A stretch of DNA of 64,000 nt, taken from the NCBI RefSeq assembly GCF_003316875.1, contig NZ_QMIL01000006.1:62001-126000 (forward strand), given 5' to 3'. The notes beneath the pieces were generated by a model that searched no databases, had not been told where the DNA came from, and saw only the letters and a list, made by a program, of their open reading frames with translations. Position numbers and translations under genes: made by a program. Shown here one piece after another: positions 1 to 10,736 of this stretch. Within the stretch, counting starts at the first letter, position 1. The number at the start of each line of letters is the position of its first letter. The DNA comes from Aliidiomarina celeris (GTDB lineage Bacteria > Pseudomonadota > Gammaproteobacteria > Enterobacterales > Alteromonadaceae).

Positions 1-756
1 ATGGACGGCTCGTTGCGCGAAGACGGGAAAACTCCTGCGGATTATGACTACAACGTTGACGTAACGCGTCGCGTTGTTGAAATGGCGCATGCGTGTGGTG
101 TGTCTGTGGAAGGTGAACTGGGTTGCTTGGGTTCGCTTGAAACCGGCCAAGCAGGTGAAGAAGACGGCGTTGGCGCGGAAGGTACTTTGAGCCATGATCA
201 ATTGCTTACGGATCCGGAAGAAGCTGCAGAATTCGTGAAAGCGACACAAGTAGATGCGTTAGCCATCGCCTGTGGAACCTCACACGGTGCCTATAAGTTT
301 ACGCGCCCACCTACCGGCGATATTTTGTCAATTGACCGCATTAAAGATATTCATGCACGCATTCCGAACACGCACCTTGTAATGCACGGCTCTTCGTCAG
401 TGCCACAAGAATGGCTGGCCATTATTAATGAGTTTGGTGGTGAAATTCCGGAAACTTATGGTGTTCCTGTCGAGCAAATTCAAGAAGGCATTCGCCATGG
501 TGTTCGTAAAGTGAATATCGACACCGATTTGCGTTTAGCCTCTACTGGTGCGATTCGCCGTTTCCTTGCACAAAATAAATCTGAGTTTGACCCACGCAAA
601 TACTTTGCTGTGGCCACGCAAGCCATGAAGGAAATTTGTATCGCACGTTACGAAGCATTCGGTACTGCGGGCAACGCAAGTAAAATAAAAGCCGACTCGC
701 TTGAACTGATGTTCCAACGTTACGAGCGCGGTGAACTGAAAGCGGTTATAAAATAA
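1..756 (+). CDS. fba: Class II fructose-1,6-bisphosphate aldolase, 3' part
   Basis: Glycolytic and gluconeogenic aldolase that interconverts fructose-1,6-bisphosphate with dihydroxyacetone phosphate and glyceraldehyde-3-phosphate in the cytosol. The 251 codons visible start at the MDGSL segment, which lies inside the family fold, so the true start is upstream of the window and the first ATG here is internal. Visible hallmarks are VEGELG, the zinc-ligand segment [15 protein letters not shown], and the phosphate-binding [11 protein letters not shown]. The long form with the [18 protein letters not shown] insertion resembles the Calvin-cycle subtype (about 350 residues), widespread in gammaproteobacteria. 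A weak terminator-like hairpin follows the stop, so this probably ends a glycolytic operon lying to the left. Confidence 0.93.
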   Translation: MDGSLREDGKTPADYDYNVDVTRRVVEMAHACGVSVEGELGCLGSLETGQAGEEDGVGAEGTLSHDQLLTDPEEAAEFVKATQVDALAIACGTSHGAYKFTRPPTGDILSIDRIKDIHARIPNTHLVMHGSSSVPQEWLAIINEFGGEIPETYGVPVEQIQEGIRHGVRKVNIDTDLRLASTGAIRRFLAQNKSEFDPRKYFAVATQAMKEICIARYEAFGTAGNASKIKADSLELMFQRYERGELKAVIK

Positions 757-771
757 GTTCCGTAGTGGAGA

Positions 772-802
772 GAAAGCGCGGCATGGCCGTCGTGCTTTCT
801 TT
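772..802 (+). terminator. Possible terminator after fba
   Basis: GAAAGC pairs with GCTTTC and an inner CGGC with GCCG around a 3-nt loop, with an asymmetric internal bulge, followed by a short T run. The stem is imperfect and the T run is only three bases, so this is a modest candidate. Confidence 0.4.
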
Positions 803-883
803 GCTAAAAGAGGTACGCAGTGCCGCGTAACTTTTGTTACACTATGAAAAATAGCATAGTTCGAGAATAAATCTGGGGGATTC

Positions 884-1681
884 GTGCGGTTAGCTCTTGT
901 TGCTTTAGCTTTGGTGGGTGCGTCGGTGAGTACATTCGCGGTTGCGGCACCAGCACCATTCATGTTCGATGATATTCAAGATGTCGATCCAGCCATAGAA
1001 GAAGAAAAGTGGGGCGCGAGTGCCGAGTTTGGCTATTTGATGCGCTCAGGTAATACCGATTCCACCTCGTACAAAGTAAAACTCGATTTGTCGCGAGATT
1101 CACAAAAGTGGCGCCATCGTTCTACCATTGACTACTACCGTGCGGAGCGTGATCTTGAAGGTGGTGGAACCGCGGTAGATGCCGATCGATTCTTCGCTTC
1201 GTTACAGTCAAACCGACGTATTGGTGAGACTAAGAATTCATCGTTCTTTCTTTATGGCTCTTACGAAGACGACCGCCTAAATAGCTACGACTACCAAGCA
1301 ACGTTAGCAGCCGGTTACGGTGCGCGTTATCGACATAATGATGATATTTATGCCGACTTTGAAATTGGTCCGGGTATGTCATATCGGGTACTCTCAGCTA
1401 CCGGGGAAAGTGACAGTGACGCGATTTTGCGTTTAGCCACCAATATTGACTGGACCATTTCAGAAACGTCCAAATTCACGCAGTTGATTTCGACTGAAAT
1501 AAGTGAAGACAATACCCGTTCTCGAGCCGTTTCTGCGTTAACTGCGAACCTCAATTCGCGCTTAGCTATGCGCTTGAGTTTAACGCTCACACACAATAGC
1601 ACGGTAACTCCGCAGGCTTCGGGTCGGCTGCCAGAGAAGCTGGACACCGAAACGGCGGTAACTTTGGTGTACACGTTTTAA
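884..1681 (+). CDS. DUF481 family outer-membrane protein (YdiY-like)
   Basis: A 265-residue exported protein of the DUF481 family, whose E. coli member YdiY is described as an acid/salt-induced outer-membrane beta-barrel. It starts at GTG just after GGGGGA (875-880). Residues 1-22 form a signal peptide ending in AVAAPA. The rest alternates short polar and hydrophobic strands with Tyr/Arg-rich turns (SAEFGYLMRSGNTDSTSYKV, DFEIGPGMSYR) and ends VTLVYTF, a C-terminal aromatic typical of BAM-inserted barrels. A candidate -10 (TACACT, 838-843) lies 40 bp upstream. The next gene starts 21 bp downstream, so the two may be co-transcribed. The physiological role of the family is not settled. Confidence 0.85.
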   Translation: MRLALVALALVGASVSTFAVAAPAPFMFDDIQDVDPAIEEEKWGASAEFGYLMRSGNTDSTSYKVKLDLSRDSQKWRHRSTIDYYRAERDLEGGGTAVDADRFFASLQSNRRIGETKNSSFFLYGSYEDDRLNSYDYQATLAAGYGARYRHNDDIYADFEIGPGMSYRVLSATGESDSDAILRLATNIDWTISETSKFTQLISTEISEDNTRSRAVSALTANLNSRLAMRLSLTLTHNSTVTPQASGRLPEKLDTETAVTLVYTF

Positions 1682-1702
1682 GTAACAGGAGCATTCGCCT
1701 TA

Positions 1703-2161
1703 ATGAAGCAGGTTAATAAACTGTCGAGGCTGAAGTTGCTCGAAATCATAAATCGACTCGACTTCTTCAGGCAATTTTCGCTTGAAGAACGTCGTTTGTT
1801 GCTCGACGATCGGCTTGAAGTTTATTTTTGTAAACAGAACTTTCGTGTGTTTCGCGAAGGCGAAGTTGACGCTACCTTTTATTTAGTATTAAACGGGCGC
1901 ATTCGCATTGTGCAGCAGGGCCGAAACCGAATTCTCGGTGTTGTGGGGGCCGGCGATTTCCTTGGTGAGGGCGCGTTTATTACCCAAGCGCCCCGTAGCG
2001 CTTCGGCTGTTGCCGAAGAAGACTCTTTACTGCTTCGGCTCGACATAAATGCACTTCGCTCCCTCTCTTCAGCTACCCGTGAAAAAGTAAAAGATGCTAT
2101 TATAGCCGGCATGGCAAAACGTATTGTTCAATTGAATGAGCGCTTACAATCTTTGGTGTAG
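1703..2161 (+). CDS. Small cyclic-nucleotide-binding-domain protein
   Basis: A 152-residue protein that is almost entirely one Crp-type cNMP-binding domain. Residues 15-35 are the leading helix ([16 protein letters not shown]). The beta-roll follows, with the phosphate-binding-cassette-like segment [18 protein letters not shown] at about residues 91-108, which keeps the GE and PRSA elements. There is no C-terminal helix-turn-helix, so it is not a Crp-type DNA-binding regulator; it may act through protein contacts or as a ligand-responsive module. SD-like AGGAG lies at 1687-1691. Which nucleotide, if any, it binds cannot be read from sequence. Confidence 0.8.
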   Translation: MKQVNKLSRLKLLEIINRLDFFRQFSLEERRLLLDDRLEVYFCKQNFRVFREGEVDATFYLVLNGRIRIVQQGRNRILGVVGAGDFLGEGAFITQAPRSASAVAEEDSLLLRLDINALRSLSSATREKVKDAIIAGMAKRIVQLNERLQSLV

Positions 2162-2187
2162 GCACTCCTAATTTCCTTGTGGCTGTT

Positions 2188-4385
<2,198 letters not shown>

Positions 4386-4386
4386 C

Positions 4387-5085
4387 GTGCATAGTGACGG
4401 CTTTTCACCTGCAATTAAACCCGTTGTGGTTGAACTCGAGTTACGCTTTGGCACGCGTACAGAACGCCTACGCGGTGTGTTGGTAGGGCAGCGCCCGCCC
4501 GAGTATTTAATTGTGGAAGTGTCGAAGAAACACGACTGGAATAAAGTGAAACCTTGGTTCGACGAGTGTTCTAATGTTGTTGTGCGCGGCGTACTTGAGC
4601 AAGGTAAGATCGTCGCTGCGGTAAGTTCTTATCTGAGCAGCGCAGCGCGCCCCCAACGACTGGTATTTCTTACTTACCCGCGGCGTTTTGAAACGCGTGG
4701 CTTACGCGAGGCACCGCGGTTAGAAACCGAGCTCGACGCAATTATCCGCCCAAGCGCAAAACACGAATCGGTATTTTCCGGCGCTAATGGCATAGGTGAG
4801 CTCCGCGGCACCATTCGCGATATTTCACGCGGCGGCATGGGCTTTAAGGCACCGGCGAATGACCCACTACCTCTCGACAAAATGAACGGCGCGGTAGTGG
4901 ACGTAGAGATTATCGACAACGGACGGCCTGTTTTTAAAACTCAATGCGAACTGCGCGGGGTTAAAACACAAGGCAATATGCTGAATACCGGTTTAGTGGT
5001 GGATAAGAACGATAAACGCTATTTAGCAGCACTTGACGATCTGATCTTGCGATCAAAATTGATCCAACAAGCCTTCGGCCGTTAG
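4387..5085 (+). CDS. PilZ-domain c-di-GMP-binding protein, YcgR-like layout
   Basis: A 232-residue protein starting at a GTG one base after the tgt stop. Residues about 10-90 form an N-terminal beta-rich region like the YcgR N domain. A PilZ domain follows with both signature elements: the RxxxR-type arginine pair in REAPRLE and DISRGGMGF (DxSxxG). These residues ligate cyclic di-GMP in characterised PilZ proteins. YcgR-like proteins typically brake flagellar motors or act on exopolysaccharide or pilus machinery; which applies here is not shown. The abutting start implies co-transcription and probably coupled translation with tgt. The reading frame is open further upstream, but that part overlaps tgt and is not expected to be translated. 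Confidence 0.85.
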   Translation: MHSDGFSPAIKPVVVELELRFGTRTERLRGVLVGQRPPEYLIVEVSKKHDWNKVKPWFDECSNVVVRGVLEQGKIVAAVSSYLSSAARPQRLVFLTYPRRFETRGLREAPRLETELDAIIRPSAKHESVFSGANGIGELRGTIRDISRGGMGFKAPANDPLPLDKMNGAVVDVEIIDNGRPVFKTQCELRGVKTQGNMLNTGLVVDKNDKRYLAALDDLILRSKLIQQAFGR

Positions 5086-5162
5086 AATTTCAATTCTAGG
5101 CTTTACAGCTGTTCGTTATTTGTTTAGAATTCAGCACCAATTTTTTCCGAGTTTGGTTATTC

Positions 5163-5209
5163 TTAACCCGAAACTTTGGCGGGTTAACAACATAACTATT
5201 TGATATGAT
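5163..5209 (+). promoter_or_regulatory. Inverted repeat and candidate promoter ahead of rpsU
   Basis: A perfect 8-bp inverted repeat, TTAACCCG (5163-5170) and CGGGTTAA (5180-5187) with a 9-bp spacer, sits just upstream of a TG-extended -10 candidate (TGATATGAT, 5201-5209). No good -35 is visible at 17 bp, which would fit an extended -10 promoter. The repeat could be an operator or the terminator of the PilZ gene. Confidence 0.35.
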
Positions 5210-5226
5210 TTTGAGGTGAGGGGCTA

Positions 5227-5442
5227 ATGCCAGCAGTTAAATTGAAAGAAAACGAGCCATTTGACGTAGCACTGCGTCGTTTTAAGCGTTCTTGCGAAAA
5301 AGCAGGCGTGTTGTCTGAAGTTCGTAGCCGTGAATTCTACGAAAAGCCAACGTCTGAGCGTAAGCGTAAAAAAGCAGCAGCTGTAAAACGTCATGCCAAG
5401 AAGTTGGCTCGTGAGAATGCTCGCCGCACTCGCTTATACTAA
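5227..5442 (+). CDS. rpsU: 30S ribosomal protein S21
   Basis: S21 is a small basic protein of the 30S subunit near the anti-Shine-Dalgarno region, needed for initiation on many mRNAs. The 71 residues are nearly identical to E. coli S21, including [20 protein letters not shown] and the end [11 protein letters not shown]. Strong SD (GAGGTGAGGGG) directly upstream. It is the first gene of the macromolecular-synthesis operon rpsU-dnaG-rpoD, which links translation, replication priming and transcription initiation. Confidence 0.98.
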   Translation: MPAVKLKENEPFDVALRRFKRSCEKAGVLSEVRSREFYEKPTSERKRKKAAAVKRHAKKLARENARRTRLY

Positions 5443-5530
5443 GCACCGCTTTATTGCTTAGTAACTTGCTGACAATACACTCGTTATCATTTGCTACCAA
5501 TAATGAAACAAAAGTGTAAGCAGCAGCCAA

Positions 5531-5556
5531 AAAACCGTGGTTAACACGGTTTTTTT
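5531..5556 (+). terminator. Internal terminator between rpsU and dnaG
   Basis: Perfect 9-bp stem AAAACCGTG / CACGGTTTT around GTTAA, followed by a T run. It lies 29 bp upstream of dnaG. The E. coli macromolecular-synthesis operon has an internal terminator in the same place that lowers dnaG expression relative to rpsU. Confidence 0.85.
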
Positions 5557-5584
5557 GTGCCCGTAATCAGAGTACATTAACGCC

Positions 5585-7339
5585 ATGGCCGGACGCATTC
5601 CAAAAGACTTTATTCAAGACCTCGTTGCACGTGCAGACATTCAGTCTGTGGTGGAGTCACGCGTGCCCTTGAAAAAAGCAGGGCGGAATTATCAGGCCTG
5701 TTGCCCTTTTCATGGCGAAAAAACGCCGTCGTTTACAGTTGCGCCAGACAAGCAGTTTTATCATTGCTTTGGCTGCGGTGCTCACGGTAATGCGATTGAT
5801 TTTATAATGGAATATGACGGTCTGGAATTTCCGGATGCGGTTGAAGTTCTTGCCCAAGAGCTTGGCTTAACCGTTCCCCGTGAAAAAGGCAGCGGTGGGC
5901 CACAGCGCGATCGAGCGGAGATAGAAGACGATTTTGCTGTAATGGAACAGGCCGCGCAGTTTTTTCAACAGCAATTACGCGAGCATGCAAAGTCGGCAAG
6001 CGTTATCGCCTATTTAAAACAGCGTGGCATAACCGGTGAAACGGCAAAGCGTTTTGGTATTGGCTACGCGCCGGAGCAATGGGACGCCGTGCTGCGTAAA
6101 TTCGGCGGCCAGAAAAAGCGCGAAGAGCAATTGCTAGCGCTGAAATTAATTACCGAAAACGATCGTGGCAAACGCTTCGACTTTTTTCGTGATCGGCTAA
6201 TGTTTCCAATTCGAGATCGCCGCGGCCGCGTTGTTGGTTTCGGTGGCCGCGTGCTCTCTAGCGAGCAAAGTCCAAAATATTTAAATTCACCTGAAACACG
6301 CTTATTTCATAAAGGCCGCGAACTTTATGGCTTTTACGAAATGAAGCAACAAGACCGCTCGCCCGACCATGTGATCATTGTGGAGGGGTACATGGATGTG
6401 GTTGCCCTTTCGCAATACGGTGTAAATAATGCCGTTGCGGCATTGGGCACGGCAGCAACACCTGAACATTTGCAGTTATTGTTTCGCCAGGCGCCGCGGG
6501 TAGTCTGTTGCTTTGACGGCGATAGGGCTGGGCGAGATGCCGCATGGCGCGCGCTAGAAAACGCCTTGCCCTTGCTTAAAGACGGGCAAGATATACAGTT
6601 TCTATTTTTACCCGACGGCGAAGACCCCGACACCATTGTGCAAAAGGAAGGTGCTGCAGGATTCCAAGCGCGCGTTGCTCAAGCCGTGGAACTAAAACGC
6701 TACTTTTTCGATCACTTGGCGGAGTCCATCGATTTAAGCCAAGACGCCGGAAAAGCGGCGTTGGTAGCGCAAGCCAAGCCGTTAATTGAGAAAATGCAAA
6801 GTTTGTTCTTTCGGGAACTGTTACTTGAAGAACTCGCGCGTCGGCTTGGTCGTGATGTGGCCCAGCTCGACCAATGGATTGCGAAACCAGCACCCCGACG
6901 CATGCCTGAGCAGTCGACTAAGCAAGTTACGCCAGTGGTTCGTGCGATCGGTTTACTCTTGCAATATCCCGAATTGGGCGCATTAGTGCCGGTGAATCCT
7001 ATTTTGGAAGAATTGAAAATGGAAGGCGCAAAAATCTTCGTCGCCTTGCACAAGCAAACTCATAGCCGCAAATACACTTCAGCAGCATTGCTCGAGGAGT
7101 GGCGCGGAACTCGGCACGAGGAGAGTTTGCGGCGGTTAGCGCAGTGGCAGCACCAAGTTTTAGAGGAAAATAGGGAAGCAGAATTCAAACAAACCTACCG
7201 GTTTTTGATCAATAAATATCTGGAACAACGGTACGAATTATTAAAAGCAACCCCGGTGGAAGCACTCACAAAAGACAAGGTGCGTGAGATGGAGCAACTG
7301 CTGCGTGCGTTGAAAAGTGAGCAATCTCCCACACATTAA
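5585..7339 (+). CDS. dnaG: DNA primase
   Basis: DnaG makes RNA primers for replication together with DnaB helicase. It is 584 residues, the usual size. The N-terminal CHC2 zinc-ribbon is visible (CCPFHGEKTPSF, then HCFGCGAHG, about residues 38-66). The catalytic core has YLNSPETRLFHKG, and the TOPRIM motifs follow: IIVEGYMDV with the catalytic Glu, AALGTAAT, and CFDGDRAGRDAA with metal-binding Asp. The last 150 residues form the helicase-binding domain, which is variable as usual. No obvious SD lies before the ATG at 5585; a weak start fits the low level of primase expected from this operon. Confidence 0.97.
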   Translation: MAGRIPKDFIQDLVARADIQSVVESRVPLKKAGRNYQACCPFHGEKTPSFTVAPDKQFYHCFGCGAHGNAIDFIMEYDGLEFPDAVEVLAQELGLTVPREKGSGGPQRDRAEIEDDFAVMEQAAQFFQQQLREHAKSASVIAYLKQRGITGETAKRFGIGYAPEQWDAVLRKFGGQKKREEQLLALKLITENDRGKRFDFFRDRLMFPIRDRRGRVVGFGGRVLSSEQSPKYLNSPETRLFHKGRELYGFYEMKQQDRSPDHVIIVEGYMDVVALSQYGVNNAVAALGTAATPEHLQLLFRQAPRVVCCFDGDRAGRDAAWRALENALPLLKDGQDIQFLFLPDGEDPDTIVQKEGAAGFQARVAQAVELKRYFFDHLAESIDLSQDAGKAALVAQAKPLIEKMQSLFFRELLLEELARRLGRDVAQLDQWIAKPAPRRMPEQSTKQVTPVVRAIGLLLQYPELGALVPVNPILEELKMEGAKIFVALHKQTHSRKYTSAALLEEWRGTRHEESLRRLAQWQHQVLEENREAEFKQTYRFLINKYLEQRYELLKATPVEALTKDKVREMEQLLRALKSEQSPTH

Positions 7340-7362
7340 ACTAAATTTATTCTAATCTCAGC

Positions 7363-7391
7363 TGGCTGAATTTCCGTATATTTGTTATACT
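7363..7391 (+). promoter_or_regulatory. Candidate promoter between dnaG and rpoD
   Basis: TATACT at 7386-7391 is a good -10 hexamer, 55 bp before the rpoD start. The -35 region about 17 bp upstream is poor (TGGCTG). A separate rpoD promoter is known in E. coli, there within dnaG and heat-shock controlled; no sigma-32 match was recognised here. Confidence 0.35.
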
Positions 7392-7445
7392 GTGCGGTCA
7401 TTCTAACGCATTCTACAAATCAATTTTATTGAGGTGAAGGCCTGT

Positions 7446-9287
7446 ATGCAGACTCGGCAGTCGCAACTGAAACTTCTTATTGCCAAAGGCAAAGAGCAAG
7501 GTTACTTAACGTTTTCTGAGGTGAATGATCATCTCCCTCAAGATATCGTTGACTCCGATCAGATCGAAGACATTATTCGAATGATCAACGACATGGGCAT
7601 AAAGGTGTTTGAAAGCGCACCCGACGCCGATGACCTCATGATGAGCGAAGATACCGCAGACGAAGATGCGGCGGAAGCTGCAGCTGCGGCATTGGCCACG
7701 GTAGAAAGCGAAATTGGCCGTACCACCGATCCGGTACGCATGTACATGCGTGAAATGGGTACGGTTGAACTGCTCACCCGCGAAGGCGAAATTAACATCG
7801 CCAAGCGTATTGAAGACGGTATTAACCAAGTACAGTGCTCTGTGGCAGAATACCCGGAAGCGATCAACTTTCTCTTAGAACAGTGGGACGCGTTCGAAGC
7901 AGAGCAATTGCGTTTAACCGAAATTATTTCCGGCTTTATTGATCCGAACGAAGTTGATGAAGCACCAGTGAGTGCAACCCATGTGGGCTCGGAATTGAGC
8001 ACAGAACAGCTTGAAGATGCCGACGACGACAGCGACGACGATGACGATGACACGTCCGACGACGACGCCGATACGGGTATTGATCCGGAAGTAGCGCGGG
8101 AGAAGTTCTCTGAGTTGCGCAAGCAATACGAAGCAACCCGCGCGGCCATCAAGAAACACGGTCGCGGTCACGACAAAGCGCGTGTTGAAATCGAGCAACT
8201 CAGCGAATTGTTCAAGCAATTCCGTTTAGTACCCAAGCAGTTCGACCGTTTAGTGCGCGACATGCGCGAAATGATGGACCGTGTTCGAGTGCAAGAGCGG
8301 CTCATTATGAAGCTTTGCTTAGAGCAAGCCAAAGTGCCGAAGCGCGCGTTTGTACAAGCGTTCTCGGGTAACGAAACCAATATGTCGTGGTTCGAAGTGC
8401 TGCTCGAAAAAGGCGCAGGTGACGGCGAAGTATTAACCGAGCATCGTGAAGAAGTAGATCGTAGCATTCAGAAATTACGTTCTATTGCGGAAGAAACAGG
8501 GCTCTCAATAGCAAACGTAAAAGACATCAACCGCCGTATGTCGATTGGTGAAGCGAAAGCACGCCGCGCCAAGAAAGAAATGGTGGAAGCGAACTTACGT
8601 TTGGTTATTTCAATCGCGAAAAAGTACACCAACCGTGGCTTGCAGTTCCTCGACCTTATTCAAGAAGGGAACATTGGCTTGATGAAAGCGGTGGACAAGT
8701 TTGAATACCGCCGTGGTTATAAATTTTCTACCTATGCAACATGGTGGATTCGCCAAGCAATTACCCGCTCGATTGCAGACCAAGCGCGCACCATTCGTAT
8801 TCCGGTGCACATGATTGAGACTATTAATAAACTTAATCGTATTTCGCGCCAAATGCTGCAGGAAATGGGGCGTGAGCCACACCCAGAAGAATTGGCAGAG
8901 CGCATGGCGATGCCAGAAGACAAAATTCGCAAGGTGTTGAAAATTGCCAAAGAGCCCATTTCAATGGAAACCCCTATTGGCGACGACGAAGATTCGCATT
9001 TAGGCGATTTTATTGAAGACACGACCCTAGATTTGCCGGTTGACGCAGCGACTGCGGAGAGCCTGCAAAACGCGGTACGTGATGTGCTGGGCGGCCTTAC
9101 CGCACGCGAAGCAAAAGTGCTGCGCATGCGCTTTGGTATCGACATGAACACCGATCATACGCTGGAAGAAGTCGGCAAGCAGTTCGACGTAACCCGTGAG
9201 CGGATTCGTCAAATTGAAGCCAAAGCACTTCGTAAGCTGCGCCACCCAAGCCGCAGCGAACAGCTAAAAAGCTTCCTCGACGAATAA
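7446..9287 (+). CDS. rpoD: RNA polymerase primary sigma factor sigma-70
   Basis: The housekeeping sigma factor. The ATG at 7446, with GAAGG ending 5 nt upstream, gives [20 protein letters not shown] and a length of 613 residues, equal to E. coli RpoD; an in-frame GTG at 7434 overlaps the SD and is less likely. Visible parts are region 1.1 (residues 5-75), region 1.2 ([20 protein letters not shown]), a non-conserved spacer with an Asp-rich tract at about residues 196-212, region 2.3-2.4 ([18 protein letters not shown]), region 3, and the region 4.2 helix-turn-helix ([17 protein letters not shown]). It ends the rpsU-dnaG-rpoD operon and is followed by a strong terminator. Confidence 0.98.
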   Translation: MQTRQSQLKLLIAKGKEQGYLTFSEVNDHLPQDIVDSDQIEDIIRMINDMGIKVFESAPDADDLMMSEDTADEDAAEAAAAALATVESEIGRTTDPVRMYMREMGTVELLTREGEINIAKRIEDGINQVQCSVAEYPEAINFLLEQWDAFEAEQLRLTEIISGFIDPNEVDEAPVSATHVGSELSTEQLEDADDDSDDDDDDTSDDDADTGIDPEVAREKFSELRKQYEATRAAIKKHGRGHDKARVEIEQLSELFKQFRLVPKQFDRLVRDMREMMDRVRVQERLIMKLCLEQAKVPKRAFVQAFSGNETNMSWFEVLLEKGAGDGEVLTEHREEVDRSIQKLRSIAEETGLSIANVKDINRRMSIGEAKARRAKKEMVEANLRLVISIAKKYTNRGLQFLDLIQEGNIGLMKAVDKFEYRRGYKFSTYATWWIRQAITRSIADQARTIRIPVHMIETINKLNRISRQMLQEMGREPHPEELAERMAMPEDKIRKVLKIAKEPISMETPIGDDEDSHLGDFIEDTTLDLPVDAATAESLQNAVRDVLGGLTAREAKVLRMRFGIDMNTDHTLEEVGKQFDVTRERIRQIEAKALRKLRHPSRSEQLKSFLDE

Positions 9288-9302
9288 TTGCACAACTAGT
9301 TG

Positions 9303-9327
9303 AAAAAGCGCCTTCGGGCGCTTTTTT
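9303..9327 (+). terminator. Strong rho-independent terminator after rpoD
   Basis: Perfect 10-bp stem AAAAAGCGCC / GGCGCTTTTT closed by a stable TTCG tetraloop and ending in six Ts. Confidence 0.93.
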
Positions 9328-9344
9328 GTTGGCTATGATTTGGG

Positions 9345-9356
9345 TATACTTGCCGC
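9345..9356 (+). promoter_or_regulatory. Candidate tRNA promoter (-10 and GC-rich discriminator)
   Basis: TATACT at 9345-9350 is followed by TGCCGC, a GC-rich discriminator typical of stringently controlled stable-RNA promoters. It sits 38 bp before the mature tRNA. The -35 would fall in the T run of the rpoD terminator (TTTTTG) and is not a strong match. Confidence 0.45.
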
Positions 9357-9387
9357 CGCTTCAACAAAAAGCATTAAACCTACCCAA

Positions 9388-9464
9388 GGCCCCTTAGCTC
9401 AGTTGGTTAGAGCACCCGACTCATAATCGGTAGGTCCCCAGTTCAAGTCTGGGAGGGGCCACCA
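9388..9464 (+). tRNA. ileX: tRNA with CAU anticodon, probably tRNA-Ile2 (lysidine type)
   Basis: A 77-nt cloverleaf with encoded CCA. The acceptor stem is GGCCCCT / AGGGGCC, the D arm lies in TAGCTCAGTTGGTTAGAGCA, the anticodon stem is CCGA/TCGG with loop CTCATAA (anticodon CAT), and the T arm is CCCAG-TTCAAGT-CTGGG. CAT anticodons occur in initiator Met, elongator Met and the AUA-reading Ile2 tRNA, whose C34 is modified to lysidine by TilS. The GGCCCCTTAGCTCAG start and AGGGGCCACCA end match E. coli ileX rather than metT (GGCTACG acceptor), and the first acceptor pair is a normal G-C, which excludes initiator tRNA. The Ile assignment is by similarity and is not proved by the anticodon. Confidence 0.9.
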
Positions 9465-9752
9465 TTTTCAAGTATTACTTCAAAAGCAAAGAAAGAGCAC
9501 CCAACTCTGCTCTCAGCAACCCGAGCCATATCCCCAGTTCAAGTCTGGGAGGGGCCACCATTTTCAAGCACTGCTGCAAGAACAAAGAAAGAGCAGCCGA
9601 CTCTGCTCTCAGTAACCCGAGCCATATCCCCAGTTCAAGTCTGGGAGGGGCCACCATTTTTAAACATTCCTGCAAAAGCAAAGAAAGAGCAGCCGACTCT
9701 GCTCTCAGCAACCCGGGCCATATCCCCAGTTCAAGTCTGGGAGGGGCCATCA
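9465..9752 (+). repeat. Three 96-bp tandem units carrying tRNA 3'-end copies
   Basis: Three contiguous units of exactly 96 bp (9465-9560, 9561-9656, 9657-9752). Each ends with a copy of the last 30 nt of the preceding tRNA: T arm, 3' acceptor strand and CCA, with the CCA changed to TCA in the third. Each unit also has a short hairpin built from AGAGCA...TGCTCT, which resembles the D-stem/anticodon-stem part of the tRNA (AGAGCACCCGACTC becomes AGAGCACCCAACTC in unit 1). None has a 5' acceptor half, so none can fold as a tRNA. The array stops at the stop codon of the convergent GGDEF gene. The layout recalls the E. coli tyrT operon, where the tRNA is followed by repeats containing its 3' end (rtT RNA). 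Confidence 0.92.
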
Positions 9753-10718
9753 TTAATTTTTGAACTGTTTTGCTCGGTACAGAGCTTCTTTTGCACTGCG
9801 AATGAGGTCGAAACTGGAATGGGCTTGTTCGGGGTAACTGGCGCAGCCGATAGCGAGGTTAATCTTCACCGGCTCGGGTTTGTTGGTGTGTTGTAAGCTA
9901 AAGGTTTCGTTACTAACGTCGTGATTGATCACTTCTGCAAAGGCCTGTGCTTGGCTGGTGTCTATGTCGGGCACTACAAAAAGAAATTTGTCGCCGCCGA
10001 ATCGAAACAGCAAATCTGAACTGCGTCGGTTGGCGCGGAAAAACTGACCTAGCCAACGCAGTAATTCGTCACCGGCTTGGTGGCCTAATGTCTCATTGAG
10101 CGATTTGAAATTCTGGATGTCGAGTATAAGTATGCTCAGTGGGTGCTGAGTTCGTTTTGCACGAGCGAGCTCATGATTCAGAAACTCTTCAACATGCCGT
10201 TTATTGAGCAGGCCGGTCAGAGGGTCTCGCATCGAGTCTTCTTGTAATTGACGCTGCAATAGGTCGAGTTCGCGTACCTTACTTTCGAGTTTATGACGAC
10301 TTGACTCGAGCGACTCTTGAATAGATTTACGCAAGCTGATATTGCGACTAATACCGCCAATGTAGGTTTTTTCGGGGTCGGGCGCGTTAAACCGAAATAA
10401 GCTGGTTTCAAAAACGTCGAACGCGAACTCGGTGCCCCCGCTGTCTTCTTCGTAAATTACATGTTTACCGGTATCGAGAACGCCTTGATATGTATTTACT
10501 ATGCGCTCGGCCGTGTCGTTATTACCTAAGAGCTCGCGAATGGTTTTACCAATAACCTGTTGGCTTGGAAGGCGAAGAAAATTCAGCATAGCTTGGTTAC
10601 TTGCAACAATTCGAAAGTCGCCATTCGAGGTGGGTTCAGCAATAAAAATATGGTCTCGCAGTTGGTCGAGATAAGCGACAAGCGACGAGGCGCTAACCTG
10701 AAACTCGGGTGTAATCAT
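9753..10718 (-). CDS. PAS-GGDEF protein (putative diguanylate cyclase, GGDKF variant)
   Basis: A soluble signalling protein of about 321 residues: an N-terminal PAS domain (about residues 10-125; the GISRNISLRK end is typical), a short coiled-coil linker, and a C-terminal GGDEF domain starting at DPLTGLLNKRHVEEFL. Diguanylate cyclases make cyclic di-GMP from two GTP. The signature reads GGDKF instead of GGDEF, so the fourth-position acidic metal-site residue is Lys; activity may be altered. The inhibitory I-site RxxD (RSSD) lies exactly five residues upstream. The ATG at 10718 has an AGG just upstream; the frame is open to an ATG at 10751, but that start would lie inside a perfect palindrome and lacks an SD. 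The stop codon abuts the tRNA-repeat array. Confidence 0.85.
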   Translation of the reverse strand: MITPEFQVSASSLVAYLDQLRDHIFIAEPTSNGDFRIVASNQAMLNFLRLPSQQVIGKTIRELLGNNDTAERIVNTYQGVLDTGKHVIYEEDSGGTEFAFDVFETSLFRFNAPDPEKTYIGGISRNISLRKSIQESLESSRHKLESKVRELDLLQRQLQEDSMRDPLTGLLNKRHVEEFLNHELARAKRTQHPLSILILDIQNFKSLNETLGHQAGDELLRWLGQFFRANRRSSDLLFRFGGDKFLFVVPDIDTSQAQAFAEVINHDVSNETFSLQHTNKPEPVKINLAIGCASYPEQAHSSFDLIRSAKEALYRAKQFKN

Positions 10719-10736
10719 AATGCCTATGTGCTCGGT

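Noticed and set aside
7559-8152. Serine-rich minus-strand frame of 197 codons inside rpoD
   Set aside because: It is a shadow of the Asp-coding codons of rpoD, has no SD or promoter, and matches no family.
9465-9752. Possible CRISPR array
   Set aside because: The units are contiguous 96-bp tRNA-derived copies without distinct repeats and spacers, and no cas genes are present.
9465-9752. Additional tRNA genes
   Set aside because: Only the T arm and 3' acceptor strand are present; there is no 5' acceptor half or anticodon arm.
9475-9753. Minus-strand open frame with MAPPRLELGIW-type repeats
   Set aside because: It is the reverse complement of the repeated tRNA 3' ends, a well-known artefact that fills databases with false hypothetical proteins.
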